Source of the DNA: Streptomyces megasporus
GTDB taxonomy: Bacteria > Actinomycetota > Actinomycetes > Streptomycetales > Streptomycetaceae
Length of the DNA: 64,000 bases
Direction: 5' to 3'
Assembly (NCBI RefSeq): GCF_000718985.1
Contig: NZ_JODL01000014.1
Coordinates: 62,001-126,000, forward strand
The notes beneath the pieces were generated by a model. The model saw only the letters and a list, made by a program, of their open reading frames with translations, did not search any database and was not told the origin of the DNA. Made by a program: the position numbers and the translations under genes. Positions 1-8,822 of the stretch are shown here, in pieces; positions within the stretch are counted from its first letter, which is position 1, and each line of letters begins with the position of its first letter.

Positions 1-1
1 C

Positions 2-97
2 GGCAAGCCCGACGAGATCGTCGTCACCACGCCCGCCAAGCTGGAGGCGTTCCTCCTGGGCATCAAGGCGGGGGAGTTCGACCACTTCGCCGAATGA
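2..97 (+). CDS. DUF397-type protein, C-terminal fragment
   Basis: Only the last 31 residues are inside the window. The tail reads as Thr-Pro-Ala-Lys-Leu-Glu-Ala-Phe-Leu, then a Gly-Ile-Lys-Ala-Gly-Glu-Phe block, the usual end of DUF397 proteins (a strand, then a helix with W/L-x-A/E-F, then G-x-K-x-G-E-F/L). DUF397 proteins are small Actinobacteria proteins that are normally encoded next to a helix-turn-helix partner and act with it in regulation. The partner would lie left of the window. The call rests on this short tail only. Confidence 0.65.
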   Translation, partial: GKPDEIVVTTPAKLEAFLLGIKAGEFDHFAE

Positions 98-160
98 CCG
101 TCCGTACGGCGGAGGCGGAAACGGTGGCTCGGCTCGCTGGACGCGTGTTCCCGTGAGCCC

Positions 161-304
161 ATGAGTGGCATGAGCACGTCTTTGGGGCCCCTGGAGCTGG
201 TCGACGGCCGCTGGGTGGTGGGGGACGCCCGGCGGCCGGACGGCTCCTGGGTGGAGTTCCGCCCGGAGGGCCGTCCGGGTCGGCCTCCGGGGCGATCTCC
301 GTGA
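161..304 (+). CDS. possible small protein, 47 aa
   Basis: An ATG frame in the 250-base gap between the DUF397 gene and the esterase. The predicted peptide has an amphipathic Leu-Glu-Leu-Val-Asp-Gly-Arg-Trp start and a basic Pro/Gly/Arg end. It has no recognisable domain and no convincing ribosome binding site, and its end looks like out-of-frame G+C-rich sequence. It is listed only because nothing else fills the gap; it may well not be expressed. Confidence 0.2.
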   Translation: MSGMSTSLGPLELVDGRWVVGDARRPDGSWVEFRPEGRPGRPPGRSP

Positions 305-347
305 CATGCCGGATGCCGGTGCGTCCCCGTCCGGTCACTCTGGGGAC

Positions 348-1427
348 ATGACCGTACGCACACGCACCCGTCGCGGCCTCACCGTCCTGGTGACGGTCGC
401 TCTCGTACCGGCGCTCGGACTGCTTCCCGCGGCCGTGCTCCCCGACAGGACCGCCCCGACGACCACCTCGACATCCACCTCGGCGTCCGGGGAACCCCTG
501 GCGGCGCGCTCCGACCGTCCGGCCCGCGTGGTCGGCGAGGAGCGGATCGGGCCCCGGCTGCTCGATCTGACCATCCGGTCCCCGGCCCTCGCGGGCACCG
601 GAAAGGTACGGCTGCTCACCCCGGACGGCTGGGACGCGCGGCGCCCCGGCGACCGCTGGCCGACGCTCTACCTGTTGCCCGACGGCAGCGGGGACCACCG
701 CGTCTACAACGACGACCACCGTATCGAGGAGTGGCCCGAGCTGCGCGAGACGCTCGTCGTCGTCCCCCAGATGCCGTTCTACGGCTTCTACAGCGACTGG
801 TGGAACGACGGCGAGGGCGGCGCCCCGGCCGTGGAGACCTTCCACCTCGACGAGGTGGTCCCCATCCTGGAGCGCGACTACGGGGCCGGACGGCAGCGGT
901 CGATCGCCGGACAGTCGCAGGGCGGGTACGGGGCCGTCAAGTACGCGGCGCGCCGTCCCGGGATGTTCGAGGTCGCCGCCAGTTTCGGTGGCTTCCTCCA
1001 CCCCCTCCGGTACCCCGAGGCCGTCAGCGGCGGCGCGGAGTACCTCGGGGTGCCGTGGCGGAAGATCTGGGGCGACCCGGTCCGGCAGCGCCACATCTGG
1101 GAGCGGAACGATCCGTACCACCTGGCCGAACGGCTCCGCGGCACGCGGGTCCACATCGCCGCCGGGGACGGCACCCCGGGCGCCCTCGACCCGCCGGGCA
1201 CCGAGCCGGACCCCGACATCCCCGGCCTGGCGGACCTGGCCCCGCTCTACCCGGACGAGGTGATCTCGCTGACCGAGGCCGTCATGGGCGACGAGTCCCG
1301 CATGGTGGCCCGCCGTCTCCAGGAGGTCGGGGTGCACATCACCACGCACTTCTACCGGGGCACCCACAGCCCGCCGTACTGGGGACGCGAACTCCGCAGC
1401 GTCCTGCCGATGTTGCTGGACCCGTGA
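348..1427 (+). CDS. secreted esterase, alpha/beta hydrolase (PF00756 type)
   Basis: A 359-residue protein with a typical Sec signal: basic residues 4-9 (RTRTRR), a hydrophobic core at about 10-31 and a Thr/Ser-rich linker at 38-48. The catalytic body follows. The nucleophile elbow Gly-Gln-Ser-Gln-Gly-Gly puts Ser at about 190, and a Thr-His-Ser-Pro near the C-terminus supplies the likely catalytic His. This matches the esterase/D/antigen 85 family, which cleaves or transfers acyl esters outside the cell. The ATG at 348 is chosen over the upstream ATG at 306 because the signal peptide begins there and GGGG sits 5-8 bases before it. The substrate cannot be told. It appears to be a single-gene unit. 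Confidence 0.8.
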   Translation: MTVRTRTRRGLTVLVTVALVPALGLLPAAVLPDRTAPTTTSTSTSASGEPLAARSDRPARVVGEERIGPRLLDLTIRSPALAGTGKVRLLTPDGWDARRPGDRWPTLYLLPDGSGDHRVYNDDHRIEEWPELRETLVVVPQMPFYGFYSDWWNDGEGGAPAVETFHLDEVVPILERDYGAGRQRSIAGQSQGGYGAVKYAARRPGMFEVAASFGGFLHPLRYPEAVSGGAEYLGVPWRKIWGDPVRQRHIWERNDPYHLAERLRGTRVHIAAGDGTPGALDPPGTEPDPDIPGLADLAPLYPDEVISLTEAVMGDESRMVARRLQEVGVHITTHFYRGTHSPPYWGRELRSVLPMLLDP

Positions 1428-1492
1428 GCGCCGCGCCGGACGGCACTCCCCGTCCGGCGGGTCCGGACGGCGCACCGTGCGAGAATCCCCGG

Positions 1493-2041
1493 ATGGGCCC
1501 GCCCATGGACTCCACGCCGATCACCCTCCGCCCCGCGACCGCCGAACTGCGGCCCGTTGTCGAGCAGTTGGCACAGCTTTACCGTCACGACCTGTCGGAG
1601 TTCCTCGGCCACCTCCCGGCGGCGGACGGGAGGTTCGCGTTCCGCCACCTGCCCCTGTTCTTCGACGAGCCGGAGCGGGAGGCCCTGCTGATCCGGTACG
1701 GCGCGGCGCCCGCCGGTTTCGTCCTGACCCGTCCGATGCCCGAGGGCGCGACGTCGATCTCCGCGTTCTTCGTCGTCCGGGCGCTGCGCCGGCGCGGCGT
1801 CGGCCGGCGGGCCGCCCTCCACCTGCTGCACTCCCGGCCCGGCGCCTGGGCCATCGCCTTCCAGGAGGTCAACGCGGGCGCCGCTCGGTTCTGGCGCGGC
1901 ATCGCCACGGCGGCCGTGGGCTCCGACTGGCGCGAGGAAACCCGCCCGGCTCCCTCCCCCTCCCCCGCCGGCCCGACCGCCGACACCTGGATCTTCCTGA
2001 ACACGGCCGCCCGGGGCCGGCCGTCACACGATCTCGTGTGA
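1493..2041 (+). CDS. GNAT family N-acetyltransferase
   Basis: A 182-residue GNAT protein. After a beta strand ending near residue 90 it has Arg-Arg-Arg-Gly-Val-Gly-Arg-Arg-Ala (about 99-107), the acetyl-CoA pyrophosphate loop (R/Q-x-x-G-x-G/A). The C-terminal strand contains Ala-Phe-Gln-Glu-Val-Asn and Ala-Arg-Phe-Trp, the usual motif B region. Such proteins acetylate a small molecule or protein amine; the acceptor is unknown. ATG 1493 or ATG 1505 could start translation. It follows the esterase by 65 bases without a clear terminator. Its last codons lie in a perfect inverted repeat (2023-2042). Confidence 0.8.
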   Translation: MGPPMDSTPITLRPATAELRPVVEQLAQLYRHDLSEFLGHLPAADGRFAFRHLPLFFDEPEREALLIRYGAAPAGFVLTRPMPEGATSISAFFVVRALRRRGVGRRAALHLLHSRPGAWAIAFQEVNAGAARFWRGIATAAVGSDWREETRPAPSPSPAGPTADTWIFLNTAARGRPSHDLV

Positions 2042-2051
2042 CTCGTGTGAC
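2023..2051. repeat. inverted repeat with duplicated right arm, possible terminator
   Basis: GTCACACGA-TC-TCGTGTGAC (2023-2042) is a perfect 9-bp inverted repeat that spans the GNAT stop codon. The right arm TCGTGTGAC is immediately repeated at 2043-2051, so the left arm could pair with either copy. There is no T run. It could be a weak terminator or a regulator site. Confidence 0.5.
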
Positions 2052-2134
2052 GGGTCGTCGCCGGGCGGTACGGCACCGTGAACCATCCGATGCGAAACCA
2101 GGGAGGACGGGTCGGACGGTCGCGAGTCGCCGAG

Positions 2135-2163
2135 CCCGACGGGACCCGACGGGACCCGACGGA
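2135..2163 (+). repeat. 10-bp tandem repeat, about three units
   Basis: The unit CCCGACGGGA occurs at 2135-2144 and 2145-2154, with a shortened third copy at 2155-2163. It sits directly before the ribosome binding site of the membrane protein gene. No function is apparent beyond a possible effect on the leader. Confidence 0.6.
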
Positions 2164-2173
2164 AAGGGAAGCC

Positions 2174-2686
2174 GTGTTCCTCCTCATACCGGTGGTGTTC
2201 CTCGCCGCCGCCGCGCTGGTCGTGTTCTTCCTGCTCCAGTGCCTCGGAGTCGCCTTACCGGGGCGCCGGCACCGGCACTGGTCCGGGTGGCGCCGTCTGG
2301 TCGTCGTGGCCGTCCACGCCTGCGCGGCCACGGTCACGGCCTCCTACTCGCTGGGGGCCATGACGCTGCTGTCGACCGTGGCCGTGGCGCAGGACGGCGG
2401 GGCGGACTCGGCCCCGTTCCCCTACGACCACCCGTGCAGGGCCCGGTTGAAGGGGGCCGTGGACTACGACGTCCACTTCCTCACCCTGCGCACCGTGTGC
2501 GTCATGGAAGACGGCGAGCGCAGAGAGGTGGACGACGTACCGCAGGGGGTTCGGACGACGGCGGCGGCCTCGGCGGCCTGCACCGCCGTACTGGCGGGGG
2601 TCGTGTGGGCCGCCGGGGGCCCTCGCTCGCGCCCGACCGGCGGGCCAGTGACGCGCGGCGGGAACCGTGGTGGGATGGCACCGTGA
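2174..2686 (+). CDS. small membrane protein of unknown function
   Basis: About 170 residues. A first membrane segment covers about residues 1-22 (VFLLIPVVFLAAAALVVFFL), a second about 40-65 (VVVAVHACAATVTASYSLGAM) and a third near the C-terminus (AAASAACTAVLAGVVWAAGG). Between them is an outward or lumenal loop with several Cys. GTG 2174 is preferred over an upstream ATG at 2078 because AAGGGAA lies 5-11 bases before it and because the membrane segment begins there. I do not recognise the family. Its stop overlaps the start of the AraC gene (GTGA at 2683-2686), so the two are probably co-translated. Confidence 0.55.
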   Translation: MFLLIPVVFLAAAALVVFFLLQCLGVALPGRRHRHWSGWRRLVVVAVHACAATVTASYSLGAMTLLSTVAVAQDGGADSAPFPYDHPCRARLKGAVDYDVHFLTLRTVCVMEDGERREVDDVPQGVRTTAAASAACTAVLAGVVWAAGGPRSRPTGGPVTRGGNRGGMAP

Positions 2687-3075
2687 GCCGCGCCACGGAA
2701 GACACCAATCGCCGCATGCTCCGAGCACGGGACGCGATGGACCGCGACTACGCGCAACCGCTGGACGTCCCGGCCCTGGCCCGGATCGCCCATGTGTCGG
2801 AGGCGCACTTCACGCGCACCTTCCGTGCCACCTTCGGCGAGACGCCGCACCGCTACCTCCAGCGTCGCCGCGTCGAGCGGGCGATGTTCCTGCTGCGGGA
2901 GACCGACCGCAGCGTGACGGACATCTGCTTCGAGGTCGGCTTCGGCAGTCCGGGAACCTTCAGCCGCACGTTCCGCGACATCGTCGGCCGGTCGCCGAGG
3001 GAGTACCGCAAGAGCGCGACGGCCATGGGCGTGCCGACGTGCTTCACGATGGCGTGGACGCGGCCGAGCTCCTGA
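2683..3075 (+). CDS. AraC-type helix-turn-helix regulator, DNA-binding domain only
   Basis: A 130-residue protein that is almost entirely an AraC/XylS DNA-binding domain with both HTH units: first Leu-Ala-Arg-Ile-Ala-His-Val-Ser-Glu-Ala-His-Phe-Thr-Arg-Thr-Phe, then Val-Thr-Asp-Ile-Cys-Phe-Glu-Val-Gly-Phe with a Ser-Pro-Gly-Thr-Phe-Ser-Arg-Thr-Phe helix and the closing G-x-S-P-x-x-Y/F-R. There is no ligand-binding domain, so it must sense through a partner or act constitutively. It overlaps the membrane protein gene by GTGA. The VOC gene begins 93 bases downstream in the same direction; AraC-VOC neighbours are common in Streptomyces, so the VOC gene is a plausible target. Confidence 0.85.
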   Translation: MSRATEDTNRRMLRARDAMDRDYAQPLDVPALARIAHVSEAHFTRTFRATFGETPHRYLQRRRVERAMFLLRETDRSVTDICFEVGFGSPGTFSRTFRDIVGRSPREYRKSATAMGVPTCFTMAWTRPSS

Positions 3076-3168
3076 CCGTCCGCGCTCCCCACTCCGGCCC
3101 CCGCACCGGCCGCCGATCGAGCAGTTTCGGATAAGTTTCCGTCCGGCCGACTCAGTAGCGTGAGGGAC

Positions 3169-4639
<1,471 letters not shown>

Positions 4640-4651
4640 CCCGGACGGGCC

Positions 4652-4684
4652 GGGGCGCGGCCGTGCGGGGCCCGGCCGCGCCCC
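4652..4684 (+). terminator. hairpin terminator after the hydrolase gene
   Basis: A perfect 11-bp stem GGGGCGCGGCC / GGCCGCGCCCC with an 11-base loop lies 12 bases after the stop. There is no T run, as is usual in Streptomyces. Confidence 0.65.
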
Positions 4685-4881
4685 TCGCGCACAAGCTCCC
4701 TCGCACACAAACGGAGGGATTCATACCGGTAGTGCGGACGATCTTCACCGAGTAGCGTGAGCCGTCGGTCGAACAACCGTCCACACACCGCCCCAAGGCC
4801 GCACTCGACCGCGTGGCGCTCGCGGCACCGGGCCGCCGCGCCCGCCGCCGGCACCGCGGAGGCCGGAAAGCGAGCAGAGAG

Positions 4882-5751
4882 ATGCAACCGACCTTCGTCC
4901 TGGTCCACGGGGCCTTCGCGAACTCCTTCTCCATGGCGCCGCTCCAGGCCGAACTCGGCCTCCTCGGGCACCGCTCGGTCGCCGTCGACCTGCCCGGCCA
5001 CGGCTTCGGGGCGACCTACACCCGCGCCTACCAGGCGCCGCAGGACCTCGCGGGGCTCGCCACCGCGCCCGGCTCGATCAAGGGCGTCACCCTCGCCGAC
5101 AACGCCGCGCACCTGATCGGAATCCTGGAACGGGCCAAGCGGAACGGCCCGGTGATCCTCGTCGCCCACAGCCGCGGCGGCATCACGGCCACCGCCGCCG
5201 CCAACGCGCGGCCGGACCTGATCGACCGCATCGTCTACGTCGCGGCCTGGTGCCCGGTCGCCCTCGACGTGGGCGACTACCACGCCGAGCCGGAGATGGC
5301 CACGGTCGACACCGCCTCCCTGGGCCTGGCGATGGTCGGGAACCCGGCCGAACTGGGCCTGCTCCGCGTCAACTTCCGCACCGCGGACCCGGACGCTCTC
5401 GCGGCGCTCAAGGCGCTCTTCCTCGCCGACGGCACCGACGAGGAGTTCCTGACCTTCCTGAACACCTTCCAGCCCGACGAGAACCTGGACGTCGGCTCCT
5501 CCGCCGACCGGGCGCAGGCCGCGACCTGGGGCCGCGTCCCGAAGACCTACATCCGCCTGACCGACGACGCGAGCATGCCGCTCGCCCTGCAGGACCGGCT
5601 GATCCGCGAGGGCGACGAGCTGACGCCGGACAACCCGTACGACGTCCGCACCCTTGCGGGCAGCCACCTGAAGTGGCTGGTCGACCCGGCACCGGCGGCC
5701 CGGCTCCTGGGGGAGCTCGCCACGCTCCCGGCTCCGTCGTCCGGCCGGTGA
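4882..5751 (+). CDS. alpha/beta hydrolase, methylesterase-like
   Basis: A 289-residue protein beginning at once with the core strand and oxyanion motif (Phe-Val-Leu-Val-His-Gly-Ala-Phe). The nucleophile elbow Ala-His-Ser-Arg-Gly-Gly puts Ser at 97, and Gly-Ser-His near residue 270 supplies the catalytic His. The layout matches the plant-salicylate-methylesterase/EstC-like group, often found in Streptomyces. A small ester or lactone is the likely substrate. ATG 4882 with AGAGAG before it is chosen; an earlier GTG would add only basic low-complexity sequence. It is a paralogue-type neighbour of the previous hydrolase but not its close relative. Confidence 0.8.
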   Translation: MQPTFVLVHGAFANSFSMAPLQAELGLLGHRSVAVDLPGHGFGATYTRAYQAPQDLAGLATAPGSIKGVTLADNAAHLIGILERAKRNGPVILVAHSRGGITATAAANARPDLIDRIVYVAAWCPVALDVGDYHAEPEMATVDTASLGLAMVGNPAELGLLRVNFRTADPDALAALKALFLADGTDEEFLTFLNTFQPDENLDVGSSADRAQAATWGRVPKTYIRLTDDASMPLALQDRLIREGDELTPDNPYDVRTLAGSHLKWLVDPAPAARLLGELATLPAPSSGR

Positions 5752-5876
5752 CGCCCCTTACGGCCGGGCCCCGGTCGTAGGGCCGGCGGCGGAGGGGCGG
5801 GCGGGCGTCCGGCCGATGTGCCGGGGTTCGCCGGCTCCCTACGCTGCCGGGCGACACCACCACGAAGGGGAGGCCC

Positions 5877-6287
5877 ATGCCCGCCGACGGCCGCAGTCAC
5901 GTCCGCATCGCCCGCCCGTCCCGCGACCTCGCGGCGGCGGAACGCTTCTGGCAGGGCGGGCTGGGGCTGAGCGTGCTGTACCGGGCCGAGAGCGACGGGC
6001 GGCCCGGCACGCACGACCTGCTGATGCTGGGGTGGCCGGGCGCCTCCTGGCACCTGGAGCTCGTCCACGACCCGAAGCACCCGGTCGAGCCGCGCCCCAC
6101 CGAGGAGGACCTGCTGGTGGTCTACCTCGACGAGCCGGTGCCCGGGGAGTTGCCGGCCCGTCTCGTCGGGCACGGCGGCCGGCGCGTGGCGTCCCCGAAC
6201 CCGTACTGGAACGAGTGGGGCGTCACCGTCGAGGACCCGGACGGCTACCGCCTGGTGCTGTGCCGGCGCGGGTGGTCCGCCTCCTGA
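5877..6287 (+). CDS. VOC family protein
   Basis: A 136-residue VOC domain. It starts Arg-Ser-His-Val-Arg-Ile-Ala-Arg-Pro-Ser-Arg-Asp-Leu and ends with Val-Glu-Asp-Pro-Asp-Gly-Tyr-Arg-Leu-Val-Leu, the classic closing strand. A central Trp-His-Leu-Glu-Leu-Val-His gives a possible metal ligand pair. It stands alone with AAGGGGAGG before ATG 5877. The substrate is unknown. Confidence 0.8.
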   Translation: MPADGRSHVRIARPSRDLAAAERFWQGGLGLSVLYRAESDGRPGTHDLLMLGWPGASWHLELVHDPKHPVEPRPTEEDLLVVYLDEPVPGELPARLVGHGGRRVASPNPYWNEWGVTVEDPDGYRLVLCRRGWSAS

Positions 6288-6395
6288 CGTCGGACGTGTC
6301 GCCCTCCGGGGGTGGGGCCGGCCGGGGGAAACCCGTTGCGCGCAAAGTCGCCGGTCGCCGACGATCCCCCGCATGTGTCACAGGGAGGAGCGACC

Positions 6396-7322
6396 GTGAG
6401 CGCCCGGTTGCGCGACATCGCGAAACAGACCGAGGAGATCGTCGAGCGGGGCCGGTACACGGCGCCCGGTGGGCGGGAGGTGTCCATCGCGGCGGCCGTC
6501 GCCGAAGCGGCGGAGCGGACCGGGATGTTCGGGCCCGAGCCGGTCCCGGTGCCGGACGTCGCGTGCGGGGAGGCGGCGACGGTCTTCGAGGTGACCGGGG
6601 AGAGCAGTCTGGAGGCCGCCCGCAGGCTCGTCGGCGCCGGTCCGGGGCCGGTCGCCGTCCTCGACTTCGCCTCCGCGCGCAACCCCGGCGGCGGCTACCT
6701 CAACGGCGCGCAGGCGCAGGAAGAGGCGCTGTGCCGGGCTTCCGCGCTCTACACCTGTCTGTTGCGCGCTCCCGAGTACTACGCGCACCACCGGGCGGAG
6801 GCCGACGCCTTCTACAGCGACCGGGTCATCCACTCGCCCGGTGTGCCGGTGTTCCGCGACGACCGCGGGACGCTGCTCGACGAGCCGTACCGGGTGGGGT
6901 TCCTCGCCTCGCCCGCGCCCAACGCCGGCGTCATCGCACGCCGCACCCCCGAGGAGGTCGACCGTGTGCCGGGGGCGCTGTTCGCCCGCGCCGAGCGGGT
7001 CCTGGAGGTGGCCGCGGCGCACGGCTACCGGGCGCTCGTGCTGGGCGCGTGGGGGTGCGGCGTGTTCCGGAACGATCCGGCGGTCGTCGCCGACGTGTTC
7101 CGCGCCCATCTGGCGGACGGCGGCCGGTTCGCCGGTCGCTTCGCGCACGTCGTCTTCGCCGTCCTCGACCGGCGCTCCGACTCGCCGACCAGGGCCGCCT
7201 TCCACCGGGCCTTCGCCGAACTCGCCCGGCCCCGACCCGCGCCGAGCGGAGGAGACGGCGCCGGCCGGGCTCGTCGAGGTGGCCCCCCCGAGGCTCGACG
7301 GTGTTTGAGACTTCGGGGGTGA
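6396..7322 (+). CDS. bacterial-type poly(ADP-ribose) glycohydrolase (TIGR02452 family)
   Basis: A 308-residue protein. The diagnostic PARG signature is complete: Gly-Gly-Gly at 98-100 (Asn-Pro-Gly-Gly-Gly-Tyr) and Gln-Glu-Glu at 108-110, the catalytic loop that splits ribose-ribose bonds of poly(ADP-ribose). A macrodomain-like Gly-Ala-Trp-Gly-Cys-Gly-Val-Phe follows near 215. Bacterial PARGs of this type remove poly- or mono-ADP-ribose, in line with DNA-damage recovery. GTG 6396 is chosen because GGGAGGAG sits 6-13 bases before it; the upstream frame from 6312 lacks similarity. The last 25 residues are Arg/Gly-rich and look non-conserved. No ADP-ribosyltransferase lies nearby. Confidence 0.85.
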   Translation: MSARLRDIAKQTEEIVERGRYTAPGGREVSIAAAVAEAAERTGMFGPEPVPVPDVACGEAATVFEVTGESSLEAARRLVGAGPGPVAVLDFASARNPGGGYLNGAQAQEEALCRASALYTCLLRAPEYYAHHRAEADAFYSDRVIHSPGVPVFRDDRGTLLDEPYRVGFLASPAPNAGVIARRTPEEVDRVPGALFARAERVLEVAAAHGYRALVLGAWGCGVFRNDPAVVADVFRAHLADGGRFAGRFAHVVFAVLDRRSDSPTRAAFHRAFAELARPRPAPSGGDGAGRARRGGPPEARRCLRLRG

Positions 7323-7354
7323 CGGTCCTTGGTAAAAGGGGTCTCTGTCTTGAA

Positions 7355-7373
7355 GACCTTCACAGGGAAGGTC
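7355..7373 (+). other. small hairpin in a relatively A+T-rich leader
   Basis: GACCTTC-ACAGG-GAAGGTC forms a 7-bp stem about 67 bases before the following small gene. The surrounding stretch (7320-7390) is clearly less G+C-rich than its neighbours, as expected for a promoter region. Confidence 0.4.
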
Positions 7374-7439
7374 AGTGAAACAATGGAATCCGCCGGCCGG
7401 CGAGCCCATCGACCACGCCTGTTGAGCGGAGGCTCTGGA

Positions 7440-7637
7440 GTGAAGTTCCTTCTCGAAGTCGACATGGACGGCATGGCGTCCGGCGAGGACGCCGCCCGCG
7501 AGTTGGGCCGAATCCTGCGGTACTGGGCCGGCAATCTCCACCACTACGACCTGAAACCCGGCGACGGCTCGACCGTCACCGACTCCGCCTACCGCGAGGT
7601 CGGCCGGTGGAGCGTCACCGGGGACGCCGGGTCCTGA
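7440..7637 (+). CDS. conserved small protein, 65 aa
   Basis: The compact acidic product starts Lys-Phe-Leu-Leu-Glu-Val-Asp-Met-Asp and continues with an amphipathic helix (Ala-Arg-Glu-Leu-Gly-Arg-Ile-Leu-Arg-Tyr-Trp-Ala-Gly-Asn-Leu) and a final Val-Gly-Arg-Trp. I recall this pattern as a small protein found widely in Streptomyces without known function. GTG 7440 is preferred over the frame opening at 7329 because GGAGG lies 8 bases upstream and similarity starts there. No membrane segment or metal motif is visible. Confidence 0.6.
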   Translation: MKFLLEVDMDGMASGEDAARELGRILRYWAGNLHHYDLKPGDGSTVTDSAYREVGRWSVTGDAGS

Positions 7638-7710
7638 GCGGGGGCCGGGGTTTTCGTCCCCGGTGGAAAACCCGTGGCGATCTCGCCCCGGTCTCCGGGA
7701 CGGTTGAGGA

Positions 7711-8709
7711 GTGAGCGAACCACACGAGAAAGTGGACACGTCCGTCGATCCCGGGGGCGCTCCGCGCGCGAGCGGGCCGTCCCCGGCCGACGGGCACGCA
7801 CCGATCGAGACGCCGGTGGCGGGGCGCGTCCTCCCGCCGACGGACGTGGCGCTGGTGCGGCGACTGGTCGCCACGCAGTTCCCCCGGTGGGCCGATCTGC
7901 CCGTCCGTCCGGTGGAGTTCGGCGGCTGGGACAACCGGACCTTCCACCTCGGCGACGAGATGACCGTGCGGCTGCCCAGCGGCGACTGGTACGCCGGTCA
8001 GGTGGCCAAGGAGCAGCGCTGGCTGCCGGTGCTCGCGCCGCGGCTGCCGCTGCCCGTCCCCACTCCGCTGGCCCAGGGGGAGCCCGCCTTCGGCTACCCC
8101 TACCAGTGGTCCGTCTACCGGTGGATCGAGGGGGAGACCGTGGCCGTCGGGCGCGTCGACGACCCGACGGAGTTCGCCGTGACGCTCGCCGATTTCCTGG
8201 CCGCCCTGCGGCGGTGCGATCCGACGGGCGGTCCCGAGCCCGGACCGCACAGTTGCCACCGGGGCGCGCCGGTGGCGACCTACGACGCCGAGACCCGCCG
8301 CGCGGTCGAGGCGTTGGGCGACCGCGTCCCGGGCGCCCTGGCCACGGAGATCTGGGAGGCGGCCCTGGCCGCCGGCCGCAACGAGTCGCCGGTGTGGTTC
8401 CACGGTGACGTCTCCGTGGGGAACCTGCTGGTCGAGGACGGACGGCTGTCCGCCGTCATCGACTTCGGCTGCTCGGGCGTCGGCGATCCGGCCTGTGACA
8501 CGACGATCGCGTGGACGTTCCTGTCGGGCGAGAGCCGGGAGGCGTTCCGGGAGACGCTGGGCGTCGATCCCGCCACCTGGGCCCGGGGGCGGGGCTGGGC
8601 GCTGTGGAAGGCCCTGATCATGCTCGCGGAGCACATCGACACCGGTTCGCCGCAGGAGGCGGAGGCGCGGCGCGTCCTGGACGCCGTCTTCCGGGAGTAC
8701 GGGGAGTAA
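7711..8709 (+). CDS. aminoglycoside phosphotransferase family kinase-like protein
   Basis: Up to 332 residues. Residues 1-40 are Pro/Gly/Ala-rich and probably disordered. The kinase-like body shows Val-Arg-Leu-Pro for the nucleotide-binding Lys/Arg region, then the catalytic His-Gly-Asp-Val-Ser-Val-Gly-Asn-Leu at 231-239 and the metal-binding Asp-Phe-Gly at 251-253. That is the APH/choline kinase fold. Members phosphorylate aminoglycosides, macrolides or other small molecules; one nearby call of resistance would be a guess. GTG 7711 has GAGGA directly adjacent, so a downstream GTG (7732) is possible. It forms a single unit. Confidence 0.8.
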   Translation: MSEPHEKVDTSVDPGGAPRASGPSPADGHAPIETPVAGRVLPPTDVALVRRLVATQFPRWADLPVRPVEFGGWDNRTFHLGDEMTVRLPSGDWYAGQVAKEQRWLPVLAPRLPLPVPTPLAQGEPAFGYPYQWSVYRWIEGETVAVGRVDDPTEFAVTLADFLAALRRCDPTGGPEPGPHSCHRGAPVATYDAETRRAVEALGDRVPGALATEIWEAALAAGRNESPVWFHGDVSVGNLLVEDGRLSAVIDFGCSGVGDPACDTTIAWTFLSGESREAFRETLGVDPATWARGRGWALWKALIMLAEHIDTGSPQEAEARRVLDAVFREYGE

Positions 8710-8741
8710 GGGGCGGGGCGGACGCTCGGCGGAACTCTTCC

Positions 8742-8751
8742 GTATCGATAC
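8742..8751. promoter_or_regulatory. perfect 10-bp palindrome
   Basis: GTATCGATAC lies between the phosphotransferase gene and the TetR gene, 40 bases before the TetR operator. It could be a second regulator site. Confidence 0.3.
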
Positions 8752-8764
8752 TTTTGCGTTTCGC

Positions 8765-8806
8765 TTGAGCCGCCTCTACTCTCCCGTGTGTACGAAACCG
8801 TTTCGT
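8765..8806 (+). promoter_or_regulatory. promoter and TetR operator for the tetR-mmpL unit
   Basis: TTGAGC (8765-8770) and TGTACG (8789-8794), 18 bases apart, make a plausible promoter. ACGAAAC-C-GTTTCGT (8792-8806) is a perfect 15-bp palindrome that overlaps the -10 region and lies 16 bases before the TetR start codon. That is the classic position for self-repression. Confidence 0.65.
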
Positions 8807-8822
8807 TCTCACAGGGGCCGGA

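Noticed and set aside
7711..8709. Antibiotic-resistance kinase
   Set aside because: The fold is that of APH enzymes, but most family members in Streptomyces have other substrates and there is no drug gene cluster here.
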